Source of the DNA: Gammaproteobacteria bacterium
Lineage (GTDB): Bacteria > Pseudomonadota > Gammaproteobacteria > Pseudomonadales > Pseudohongiellaceae
Assembly (NCBI GenBank): GCA_024639905.1
Contig: JAHEGE010000006.1
Span: 1-64,000, forward strand
DNA length: 64,000 nucleotides
Reading direction: 5' to 3'
A model generated the notes under the pieces. That model worked only from the letters and a program-made list of their open reading frames with translations. It was not told the DNA's origin and did not search any database. Position numbers and translations under genes: made by a program. Of this stretch, positions 27,501-34,819 are shown in pieces. How positions within the stretch are numbered: the first letter of the stretch is position 1; every line of letters starts with the position of its first letter.

Positions 27501-28058
27501 CGACTGCTGATTGAATTGGCTTTCATCCCACAAACGTAACGCAGTTCGCAAGGGGGCTGCTGACGAGATGCGCAGGTAGTACTCGTCGCCTAGGTTTGCG
27601 TCTACCCTGAATGCATGCCCGCGTGAGAGAGTCGTCAGCTCGCGCGGGTCAGAGAGCGTCCCTAGGCGATAATTGATGCTCTCTCGATTGGCTGCATCCA
27701 GCACAAAAAGCTGAGCGCCTCCTCGCGTGCGTCCTTCAACGATCTTCGGCGGTCCGATCTCAACGATCCTCGAACTGCCAGCTGGCAACGCGCTCCAGTC
27801 GAGAGAAAAATGTACCCAGTAGGTGGATCGAGTCATTCCAAAATGGATTTGATCGCGGGAGTTCGGTGTAAACTCGCCGGCTGCTTTGAGGCCTAACACC
27901 TCGTCGAGGCTGAGCTCGCCACTAGGGTCTTCGTAGAAGTTGGCTGTCAGGGCGAGGTTTTGTGCTGATTCGTGGACATCGCTGGCTGCTGGTTGAGCTG
28001 CCGATGTCGAGTTGGCTAGGACTAACAGTATGTATACGATCCAAGCATGTGCACGCAA
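24570..28058 (-). CDS. 7TMR-DISM hybrid sensor histidine kinase with PAS and extra C-terminal region
   Basis: A very large sensor of 1162 residues. A signal peptide comes first, then a periplasmic 7TMR-DISMED2 domain (about 30-180), a seven-helix 7TMR-DISM block (about 190-400), HisKA with H431 in NVSHELRTP, HATPase (NLISNSIKFT, DTGIGI, GVGLGLPI), a receiver with D736 in LLDLMMPG and K788 in LPKPF, a coiled coil, a PAS domain (about 835-890), and 270 C-terminal residues I cannot assign. The periplasmic domain of this family is thought to bind carbohydrates or other small ligands. The start is TTG; no ATG is available in frame. No separate response-regulator gene adjoins, so the output partner is unknown. 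Confidence 0.9.
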   Translation of the reverse strand: MRAHAWIVYILLVLANSTSAAQPAASDVHESAQNLALTANFYEDPSGELSLDEVLGLKAAGEFTPNSRDQIHFGMTRSTYWVHFSLDWSALPAGSSRIVEIGPPKIVEGRTRGGAQLFVLDAANRESINYRLGTLSDPRELTTLSRGHAFRVDANLGDEYYLRISSAAPLRTALRLWDESQFNQQSLLSDTGLTFMYGVLLAMVFFNLFQFFSIRERSYLLYVIAIGTQAAFLFLDSHHLRFLLGPGHANLWIVDLLERLVYPAMVMSFIAFQRSLLNISDNNPLLDKIGRWYLAVFALIALAAFIPDEKFFQLPFVALLATGLPIAFYSNIDAIRRGDRSAKIHMAAMGAYMLGGTLLMLSETVPGFPHNSVTANAYNAGQIIQALLLSLSLSARYILVKREKEEAQKLAIENLVRAERVKDDLLANVSHELRTPLFGINGLAEGALLEFHNNTQNVGLITTNLELIQASGDRLTMLVNDLLDFSSSKDADAYMKLHSVDMQSLATLVIAICSPLVGDKPIRLVNQVSAELPLIAGDQDRLQQILVNLISNSIKFTHSGEISVAAELTSPSDVRISVRDTGIGIHESDHDAIFKSFEKLPSKHINSQGVGLGLPIAKRMIEMHRSTLEMSSELEVGTEFSFSLRVALDQDRKIAASTVSKQMIRRADFMRDALSREATPTLKSEQETTVLIVDDDEINRVVMSQQLSEYTIINCSNGMDALTAVAEKKPDLILLDLMMPGLSGYEVCEKLRLRYSPIELPIILVTAKNHLEDLTEGFRTGANDYLPKPFHNEELVSRVENQLKLSMLHKVNEDNIRLRALIKSYSAADTELRGSRMQLQKILETIDYGFVAFETPGKIFSLNHKAAELLGTDKDSLRGIDVASLLTASQVNSPITTALAEWESGESRSSDSEEPQSERQTLINYRGQIEISHPFGALEKSAATACMLAVRLTLFGSDEGTGVLFLSEPQARNLANESTPDAEGVTENPDERLLQDTVELIGALGQAQQNVRRISARLSVLTPDDLGQHPALVSELENIDRLVSYLDSALPEVSYDGEYRQQLVTLMRSALHAWEVTTQKSKIELAEESNIWAVSIDDGRLRTRTFDRYSRLEHLPKVPRWREVVRIAYFVLSIPTIESETRATLESELEKTKAILKKAAIS

Positions 28059-28162
28059 ATTAGAATCCGTCGTCTCGTTTGGCGTCTTTAAAGATAGGGC
28101 AGATGCCTGCTATTCGCAACCGCTGGGTGATAGACTGTTATCTACCTTATTAGGGGTCTTTC

Positions 28163-29149
28163 ATGCCAATGTCGTCTAGTCTGTTTTATTCTTGTCAGTC
28201 TCACTCTTGCCTTGCGTGCGCGCGCGTATTCGTCTTGGTCTTCCTTGGGTTAAGTGCGGTCGGAGCTCATGGGCAAGAGTCGAATAGGCCTCAAGGTCCT
28301 GGTTTCGAGCGCCAACAAGAGTTTTGGCAGTCGTTAGTCGAGACCGATCAGCGCTTTGCAGATCGCGCAACTCAAGCGGGCCGGACAGCAGGATTTCTTG
28401 AGTTTCTCGCAACCGATTCCGTTGTCTTTCGTGGCGGCCCCGTCGATGCGGTCGAGCTGTACAGTTCGACCGAGTTCGCACAAGAGGCAAATCAGATAGC
28501 CTGGAAGGCCCACTACGTAGATGTCTCGCGTGCAGGAGATCTAGGCCTCTCCGCGGGCCCGCTGACTATTTTTGGCGAGTCTGGCGCAAATAACTTCGGT
28601 CATCTAATCTCAATCTGGCGCTTTATCGATGAGCGATGGCAATTGATGGCAGACATTACGGTGAACATCCCGGGCTATCTGAGCCTCGATGTGGCGCCCA
28701 GTTTTACCGATACGCTGCCGGTTATCGAGGAAACTGCGAACCCGCTCAGCGTCGAGGTCATGTCGAACACACTGGATGCCCTCGTCGAAGCGGACGCGCT
28801 TTATGGTCGCTCTATTAACTTTCGCGGGGGCCAGCGAGCCCTCTTGCGCTATGGGCTTGACAATACGCGTGTGTATTTGCCGGGAATGGGGCCGGCGGTT
28901 GGCGCAGAAGCGGCGAGTTCCGTCTATGGCGCGTTCTTGGATAACCAGCTCGCGACCACGAACCCAATTACTCTCAACAACGTCGGGGCTTTCCTGTCCG
29001 ACTCGAAAGAGATGGGATACACCTACGGCACCATGACATCGAGCAGCGAGGAGTCACAAGCTGACTTCGAAACCAGTTATATGCGCTTGTGGCGTTTTAG
29101 CCAGAATGGCGAGTGGCGTATCGCCGTGGAGGTGCTAAGTCCTTTCTAA
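28163..29149 (+). CDS. Secreted protein with two tandem NTF2-like (SnoaL/DUF4440) domains
   Basis: An exported protein of 328 residues. The leader ends near GAHGQES. The mature region seems to contain two related NTF2-like cone folds, at about 45-170 (FLEFLATDSVVFRGGPVDAV and ISIWRFIDERWQLMADI, in part) and 195-325 (ALVEADALYGRSINFRGGQR and MRLWRFSQNGEWRIAVEVL, in part); both share the closing xxxWRFxxxxWxxxxx strand pair. The fold binds small molecules, but no catalytic residues could be named. It diverges from the 7TMR-DISM kinase across 104 nt. AGGGG lies 6 nt before the ATG. Confidence 0.75.
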   Translation: MPMSSSLFYSCQSHSCLACARVFVLVFLGLSAVGAHGQESNRPQGPGFERQQEFWQSLVETDQRFADRATQAGRTAGFLEFLATDSVVFRGGPVDAVELYSSTEFAQEANQIAWKAHYVDVSRAGDLGLSAGPLTIFGESGANNFGHLISIWRFIDERWQLMADITVNIPGYLSLDVAPSFTDTLPVIEETANPLSVEVMSNTLDALVEADALYGRSINFRGGQRALLRYGLDNTRVYLPGMGPAVGAEAASSVYGAFLDNQLATTNPITLNNVGAFLSDSKEMGYTYGTMTSSSEESQADFETSYMRLWRFSQNGEWRIAVEVLSPF

Positions 29150-29167
29150 CAAACGACGGAAGCGTGC

Positions 29168-31066
29168 TCAGGGCGCCTCGCGCACGAATTGACGAGCCAG
29201 GCTTAAGCTCGCCTCCCCTGCACTGTTGGTTGCTCGAAGTTGCAGCGTGTATCTCCCAGGAGGAAGCCTCCCGACGTCCAACAGCTGGCGGAATCCGATC
29301 TGGGGAAAGAAAGGGTCTCGCTCAGCACCCTCTATGACTGCTACGTCGCTGCGCAGTTCGCGCTGCTCGGCAGGCATAGGCAGCACGAGCCTGTCGCTGT
29401 TAACACCTTCGATTATGGCCTCTAAGGAGGCAACGCCTACCCCTTCGGCGAATGCCCAGCCTGCAACCTCGAGACTATCCCCGATGACCTCGTCTTCTTC
29501 GGGGGCATCTATCCAAGTCCGTGCGGGCTGCGCGCACTTCAGCACGCCCTTGCCAATCGTTAGTGAATAGTAGGCATAGCGCTTTGCGCCATTCAGCAGA
29601 TCGCTGTGTCCAAGGTAGGCGATGTCTCTTCCAAGCTGGCAGGCGTGCGCGACGACGGCTCTCTTCTGATCGACATTGAGGGTGCTGTCTTCAGTGATAA
29701 ACAGGGCTTGGGCGCCTTGCTCTAAAACCAGTGCTGCCGAGTCCATCTGCCACAGGGCTAGTTGCTGTGCGCGACCATCCCTTCTTGCCTTATCACTGTC
29801 GAGGGTAAAGATCGGGCTAGGGTAGTCAGGTTTACCGAAGGCGAACTGTGCGGCGCCGTAGTAATTATCCGTTACGATCAGCGGAGGCGAGGAGAAGTGT
29901 ATCTGAGCCCAATCGGAGGTAGTGTCGACGAATGCCGGCCAACCCGCCATTTTGCTTGAAAGGAGCTGTGTGCCGAGCCAAGGCTGAAGCATCGCGGAGA
30001 GTGATTGAGACCCTACGCCTACTAGCGCGAGGAGCGTGCCTGCGAGACCGAAGATTACGACAGTCCTCACGGCCGCATTGATACGTGCCAGCGCGCTGAA
30101 GCTACTGCGTAGGCTTGATGGGGCGAAGACTAGCAGAGGCAGGTAGCCTGCGAGAGGCCAATGAATGGTCGTGCTGGTTGGGTCTGTCCAGGGAGCCAAG
30201 GCCGCAAAGGTGACTAGGTGGCAGGCGGCGACACAAAAAAACAAGCGAGGCGCGGCGGTGTTTGCCCGGCTGAGTTTGTAGCCGGTAAACAGCAGGAGCG
30301 CGTAAAGCGGTGTCGTCGATAGTAGTGCTTGGGTCGGAACGTGCAGTAAACCCGCCGGGTCAAACTGCCAGGGATGACGCTCTGCGAAATAGAACGCAGC
30401 ACTCGCCATATCATGGTGGAAATTGAAGGTGATGACAGGAATAAGGCCTAACAACCCAATCGCCGCCGCAAATAAGGCCTTAGGGTCGCGCAGCAGCTTC
30501 CGCGCGGGAGGGTGTATAGCTATAAATAGCGCGACGCCCGCTGGGAACAGCGCGAATCGGTAGTGCGTGCAGAAGCCGAGCGCAACGAGGCCGCCCGTAA
30601 TGACCCAGCTGCTGAGTGAATCGGTTGCCTGTGCGCGGAGGAAGAAGCCTAGGGCGAGTAACCCGATGGCGAGCATCGGGGCGTCCGGAACCGCGAGTAA
30701 GCCCATAGACCCCGCAAGGGGCAAGCACAGGCAGAGCATAGCGGCTTCGCGTCCGCCTTGACGGCCCACGAATGGCTTAGCCAGCCAATAGACGATAAAC
30801 GGCAGCGCACTGCCGATAAGGAAAAACGGCAGGCGGACGGCGAGCGCTGAGTTTCCCCAAAAGTAGGGGCCGATACCCGCAAGCAGGGCGCTCATAAAAG
30901 GGAGGTCGCTGTAGGCGAGTGCGGGACGTGTGGACTCTAGCCAATAGAATATTTCGTCGCTGTACAGATCGAGACTTGCGGCGAAAAACAGTTTGCATGC
31001 GAGGAGTAGCGCGCCGAGCGGGTAAAGCCAATGGCGAGACCAACGGCCGAGCAAATCATCGGGCAT
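29168..31066 (-). CDS. GT39-type membrane glycosyltransferase with C-terminal beta domain
   Basis: An inner-membrane glycosyltransferase of 632 residues of the PMT/ArnT class (GT-C fold), which uses a polyprenyl-phosphate sugar. The N-terminal loop YSDEIFYWLESTRPALAYSD (in part) carries the acidic residues expected of the catalytic site. At least ten helices follow, then a soluble segment. Residues from about 520 form an unusual extra domain (GDSLEVAGWAFAEGVGVASL, then PPGRYTLQLRATNSAGEASL), probably an Ig-like sandwich in the periplasm. GGAGGAGG lies just before the ATG. The gene is isolated, and the acceptor (lipid A, protein or polysaccharide) is unknown. Confidence 0.83.
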   Translation of the reverse strand: MPDDLLGRWSRHWLYPLGALLLACKLFFAASLDLYSDEIFYWLESTRPALAYSDLPFMSALLAGIGPYFWGNSALAVRLPFFLIGSALPFIVYWLAKPFVGRQGGREAAMLCLCLPLAGSMGLLAVPDAPMLAIGLLALGFFLRAQATDSLSSWVITGGLVALGFCTHYRFALFPAGVALFIAIHPPARKLLRDPKALFAAAIGLLGLIPVITFNFHHDMASAAFYFAERHPWQFDPAGLLHVPTQALLSTTPLYALLLFTGYKLSRANTAAPRLFFCVAACHLVTFAALAPWTDPTSTTIHWPLAGYLPLLVFAPSSLRSSFSALARINAAVRTVVIFGLAGTLLALVGVGSQSLSAMLQPWLGTQLLSSKMAGWPAFVDTTSDWAQIHFSSPPLIVTDNYYGAAQFAFGKPDYPSPIFTLDSDKARRDGRAQQLALWQMDSAALVLEQGAQALFITEDSTLNVDQKRAVVAHACQLGRDIAYLGHSDLLNGAKRYAYYSLTIGKGVLKCAQPARTWIDAPEEDEVIGDSLEVAGWAFAEGVGVASLEAIIEGVNSDRLVLPMPAEQRELRSDVAVIEGAERDPFFPQIGFRQLLDVGRLPPGRYTLQLRATNSAGEASLSLARQFVREAP

Positions 31067-31133
31067 ACTGCCTCCTCCTCTCTATCGCGTGTATCGCAGG
31101 GTTGTTAGCTGTTTGCTGTGCGATAACGTGGGT

Positions 31134-33281
31134 TTATAGCTGTTTGACGGGTATTAAGCCTGCGGGAAGCGCGCGCGTGCCGAAGCGCTTAAGTCGATTG
31201 ATAAACAGCACGAGAGCTGACAGGGCGCAGACAATCCAACCAGCCGAGAATAGCGCATGCTCGGAGAAAGTCCCTAGTTGGTAGAGGCTTGTCGCAGTTG
31301 CATAGGCAAGCCCTGTGCTCCAGCCAAAGACGATGAGCATGTAGCGCCAGCCCGCCTCCTTACTGATCGCGCCTAGCACCGCGACACAGGGTGCATACAG
31401 CAAAACGAAAACGAGATAGCAGAAGGCGCCATACGCGCTGGGGAATAGCTGTGCCATATTGCTGAGGGTCGTCGTCGCGACTTCCTGATCGCGCGCGATG
31501 GACTCTGCGTCACTGACATCGCCTATAGATAGACCAAGGGGGTCGGTGAAGGTGTCGCGTAAGTTGACGAGTTCATCGCCAACCGAGGCGACGGCTGATC
31601 CGAGGGTGGCCGCAAGATTCGGCGCCGACGCCTCGTCATCGCCGGCAGGTTCCTCGTTATAGAGCGCATCGAGCGTCCCGACGATGGCCTCTTTAGCGAA
31701 CATGCCGGTGAAGAGCCCGACGGTGGCTGGCCAGTTGTCGGCGCCGATACCCATCGGGACAAAAGCGGGAGTAATTGACTTGCCCAGCAGGCTCAATAGG
31801 GAGCGCTCGCTGTCTTCGTTACCGAAGCTTAGGTCGCTGCCAATAGAATTGAGCAAACTGAGCCCCATGACCACGGCTACGATGGTTTTTCCGGCACGCA
31901 GGATGAAGCCTCGTAGCCGAAACCAAGTGGTAATGGCGATATTACGGACGATAGGTAGATGGTAAGCCGGCATTTCCTGAAACGAGGGCGTTATCTCGGT
32001 GGCAAACAATTGGCGGCGAAAAATCCAGCCAGTAAATACAGCGAGTCCTATACCAAGAAGATACAAGCCGAACACGATATTTTGACCATTGCTAGGGAAG
32101 AAAGCCGCAGCGAAAAGGGCATACACCGTTAGCCTGGCTCCACAGCTCATGAACGGCGCCATGGCGATGGTCATTAATCTATCGCTGTCGCGGGCAAGCG
32201 TACGTGCGGCCATAACGGCAGGGACATTACACCCGAAGCCAACAATGAGGGGCACGAAGGCGTTTCCGGGGAGCCCGATCCCTGCCATTAGCCTGTCGAT
32301 TACGAATGCGGCACGGGCGAGGTATCCCGAGTCTTCTAGGAACGACAAGCACAGGTAAAGAAAACCGATAACCGGGATGAAAGTGGCAACGAGGGTGATG
32401 CCTCCACCGAGCCCGTCGGCGAGCAGGGTAGACACGACGGGGGGCGCGCCAATGGCGTCGAGAAGCCAGCGACAGCCGTCGATAAACAGCGCGGAGAAAA
32501 GGATGTCAAAGAAGTCTATGAACACTGCGCCTAGGTTGATAGCAACGGCGAACATGAGATAGATCATGAGGAGGAAAAAGGGCACACCTAGCCAGCGGTT
32601 AAGGACAACTTTATCGACAGCCTCGGACACGCCATGCGAACCCAAATTCACCTCGACTACCCCGTCTAGCAGTGCGCGCGATGTCGCGTAGCGCCGCACG
32701 ATGGCTTCGTCGTCAATCTCCCTCGGTGCTGGCTGCTTGGCCGCGGGCTGGTTCTCTAGCTGGCCCTGTTGAGCATGAGGCATCCCCGCCTTCGAGAGCG
32801 TTGAAAGGGCATCGAAGAGCTGACCGACGCCAGCTCGCCGCGATGCGACCATATCAACAACGGGCACGCCAAGGCGCTGCGCTAGGCTTGCTGTGTCAAC
32901 CGTCATCCCTTGTTGCTTTGCGACATCGAGCATATTAACGACGACGAGAGTCGGGAGGCCGCGCTCGAGAAGCTGTTGGGTGAGGACCAGGCTGCGCTCT
33001 AGATTGCTCGCATCGACAACGTTGATAACCGTGTCGATATCGCCCGTGGCTAGGTAGTCTTGGGCAATTTGCTCATCGAGCGCCTTGAAGTCATCGCCTA
33101 AGGCATAGACGCCAGGGAGATCCACCAGTTCGTACTCGTGCCCAGCCGCCGCAAAGAAGCCGTATTTCTTCTCAACAGTGACCCCAGGCCAATTGCCTAC
33201 TCTCTGGCGGGAGCCGGTGAGCAGGTTGAAGACTGTAGTCTTACCGCAATTAGGGTTGCCTAGGAGCGCAATTTTTTTCAT
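31134..33281 (-). CDS. feoB: Ferrous iron transport protein B
   Basis: A Fe(II) transporter of about 715 residues. The N-terminal G-domain has GNPNCGKTT, the G3 motif DLPGVYAL and NMLD; a guanine-nucleotide-dissociation-inhibitor region and two Gate motifs with about ten helices follow. The ATG at 33281 is preferred over the adjacent upstream TTG. It follows feoA by about 13 nt, with the tiny open stretch ATGACCGTCGCGAATTGA bridging the two, which may help coupling. No feoC was found downstream. It imports ferrous iron under low oxygen or reducing conditions. Confidence 0.95.
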   Translation of the reverse strand: MKKIALLGNPNCGKTTVFNLLTGSRQRVGNWPGVTVEKKYGFFAAAGHEYELVDLPGVYALGDDFKALDEQIAQDYLATGDIDTVINVVDASNLERSLVLTQQLLERGLPTLVVVNMLDVAKQQGMTVDTASLAQRLGVPVVDMVASRRAGVGQLFDALSTLSKAGMPHAQQGQLENQPAAKQPAPREIDDEAIVRRYATSRALLDGVVEVNLGSHGVSEAVDKVVLNRWLGVPFFLLMIYLMFAVAINLGAVFIDFFDILFSALFIDGCRWLLDAIGAPPVVSTLLADGLGGGITLVATFIPVIGFLYLCLSFLEDSGYLARAAFVIDRLMAGIGLPGNAFVPLIVGFGCNVPAVMAARTLARDSDRLMTIAMAPFMSCGARLTVYALFAAAFFPSNGQNIVFGLYLLGIGLAVFTGWIFRRQLFATEITPSFQEMPAYHLPIVRNIAITTWFRLRGFILRAGKTIVAVVMGLSLLNSIGSDLSFGNEDSERSLLSLLGKSITPAFVPMGIGADNWPATVGLFTGMFAKEAIVGTLDALYNEEPAGDDEASAPNLAATLGSAVASVGDELVNLRDTFTDPLGLSIGDVSDAESIARDQEVATTTLSNMAQLFPSAYGAFCYLVFVLLYAPCVAVLGAISKEAGWRYMLIVFGWSTGLAYATATSLYQLGTFSEHALFSAGWIVCALSALVLFINRLKRFGTRALPAGLIPVKQL

Positions 33282-33294
33282 CAATTCGCGACGG

Positions 33295-33615
33295 TCATAG
33301 TGAGGGCTTCTGCTGGAGGGGCGCGTTGCTGGGCGGGCGCGGCTGAACTAAGATCGCCGCTGCTTCGCGCGCGCGAATGCTGACTGAGCTGCCTCCGACC
33401 CTCACCTGCAAGGGGTCGCCCAAGGGCGCAACTCGAAGCTTGGTCACGCTGGCACCAGGAACGAAACCTAGGGCATAGAGACGGCGCTTTAATTCTGGGC
33501 TTGCCGCCGAGACACGACTAATCAGGCCCTCCTCGCCGTTGCTAAGCTGGCAGAGCGCGGCCTCATCGGAGTTTGGATCTCGCGGGCTACTCATACTGTG
33601 TGTGCTTGAGTTCAT
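33295..33615 (-). CDS. feoA: Ferrous iron transport protein A
   Basis: A small SH3-like protein needed for FeoB activity. Its core is LSNGEEGLISRVSAASPELK, LYALGFVPGASVTKL and VRVGGSSVSIRAREAAAILV (each in part), the typical FeoA pattern. The reading frame gives 106 residues from the first ATG; a second ATG 21 nt later would give 99. A TATAAT box on this strand 9 to 14 nt before the first ATG implies a very short leader for that start, so the second ATG is plausible. Confidence 0.9.
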   Translation of the reverse strand: MNSSTHSMSSPRDPNSDEAALCQLSNGEEGLISRVSAASPELKRRLYALGFVPGASVTKLRVAPLGDPLQVRVGGSSVSIRAREAAAILVQPRPPSNAPLQQKPSL

Positions 33616-33623
33616 TCGGATTG

Positions 33624-33629
33624 ATTATA
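33624..33629 (-). promoter_or_regulatory. Possible -10 box of the feoAB promoter
   Basis: TATAAT, a consensus -10 hexamer, on the feoA strand. No good -35 is seen at 17 bp. The surrounding TGATT-N8-AATCA dyad could be an operator, but it does not match a Fur box well. Confidence 0.4.
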
Positions 33630-33829
33630 GTCGCAATCATGAGGGCAATGGCAGGCATTGATGGCGACATTTAGCCTATGTCCTTTCTGAGCACGGCCTT
33701 CAGGCGGATCGCCTCGCGCGCTAGGCATTACTAGCCTTGACTTTCGCTTGGCCAGCGCCGACTCTCCTGAGCAGACCTAATAAACTTTCTGCAGATCGTT
33801 GATCTTGTGCTCACCGAGGCCTCCAAGCT

Positions 33830-34813
33830 TTGCCTAGTTATGACCCTAACGCGCTGCAGGCGTGTATCGACCTCGGCTCGAACAGCTTTCACTTACTCGT
33901 CGGTCGCTGGATTGACGGCAGAATCGAGATAATCGAACGCTGCAGCGATCGAGTGCAGCTAGGCGAAGGAGTGCGCCAGACCGGCGCCATCTCGCCGGCT
34001 GCGTTCGAGCGCGGCCTGGCCTGTCTCACGCGCTTCGATGAGTTGCTCAGCCAATACCCCATCGAGCGCTACTGGGCGCTTGGGACGAATACCTTCCGGG
34101 TCGCTGATAATGCTGGCGAGTTTATCGAGGCCGCAGAGGCGCTGGGCATCCATATTTCGCCTATCAGTGGTGTGCAAGAGGCGGTGCTGATCTATGCCGG
34201 CGTGCTGAGCGCCTTGCCGAGGGATGAAGCGCGCCGTTTAGTCATCGATATTGGCGGCGGCAGCACGGAGGTGATCGTCGGGCACGGCGCTCAGCGCAAG
34301 CTAACGGAGAGCCTCGCGATTGGGAGTGTTGCGTGGCGCGATACCTTCTTTGCCAACACGGCCCCGACGCAGGGAGAGCTCGAGGCTGCGATGGACGCCG
34401 CGCTCTTAGAGGCGAAGGCGGAATTCATGAAGGCTGCGTGGGCAGTGAAGAGTGGTGGCTGGGATATCGCCTATGCCTCATCTGGCACGATTAAGATGCT
34501 CGCCGGGGTCTGCGAGGCCTATGGCTTCGGAGCCGGGCAGGTTTCTCAGCGGGCGTTTGAGGCTCTGCGTCCGAAATTTGTCGCGCACATCCTGCACGGT
34601 GAGGAATTGGCGGGCTTGAAAGAGCGTCGACGAGACCTCTTGCTGGCGGGAAGCTGCGTGCTGCTCGGCTTAATGCAGGCTTACGAGGTTGACGTTATTC
34701 AATTTAGCCCTACTGCACTGCGTGAGGGAATGTTGGACTTCATGGTGCGTAACCAACACACCCTCGACATCATGTCCGCGGCGCATTTACCTCCTCTGAG
34801 GGAGCGCGACTAG
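33830..34813 (+). CDS. ppx: Exopolyphosphatase / Ppx-GppA phosphatase family
   Basis: A protein of 327 residues of the Ppx/GppA ASKHA family, which removes terminal phosphate from polyphosphate or pppGpp. Motifs are IDLGSNSFHLLVGR, GTNTFRVADN, GVQEAVLIYAGV and the nucleotide-binding VIDIGGGSTEVIVG. It is shorter than E. coli Ppx and lacks the C-terminal HD-like domain, like many short Ppx proteins. The start is TTG, with GAGG about 10 nt upstream; no ATG or GTG is available. It converges on ppk1 with a 6-nt gap, and the pairing supports a polyphosphate role. Confidence 0.9.
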   Translation: MPSYDPNALQACIDLGSNSFHLLVGRWIDGRIEIIERCSDRVQLGEGVRQTGAISPAAFERGLACLTRFDELLSQYPIERYWALGTNTFRVADNAGEFIEAAEALGIHISPISGVQEAVLIYAGVLSALPRDEARRLVIDIGGGSTEVIVGHGAQRKLTESLAIGSVAWRDTFFANTAPTQGELEAAMDAALLEAKAEFMKAAWAVKSGGWDIAYASSGTIKMLAGVCEAYGFGAGQVSQRAFEALRPKFVAHILHGEELAGLKERRRDLLLAGSCVLLGLMQAYEVDVIQFSPTALREGMLDFMVRNQHTLDIMSAAHLPPLRERD

Positions 34814-34819
34814 AGGGCG

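Noticed and set aside
33622..33639. Fur box or FNR site at the feoA promoter
   Set aside because: The TGATT-N8-AATCA dyad has the wrong spacing for FNR and too few matches to the Fur consensus.
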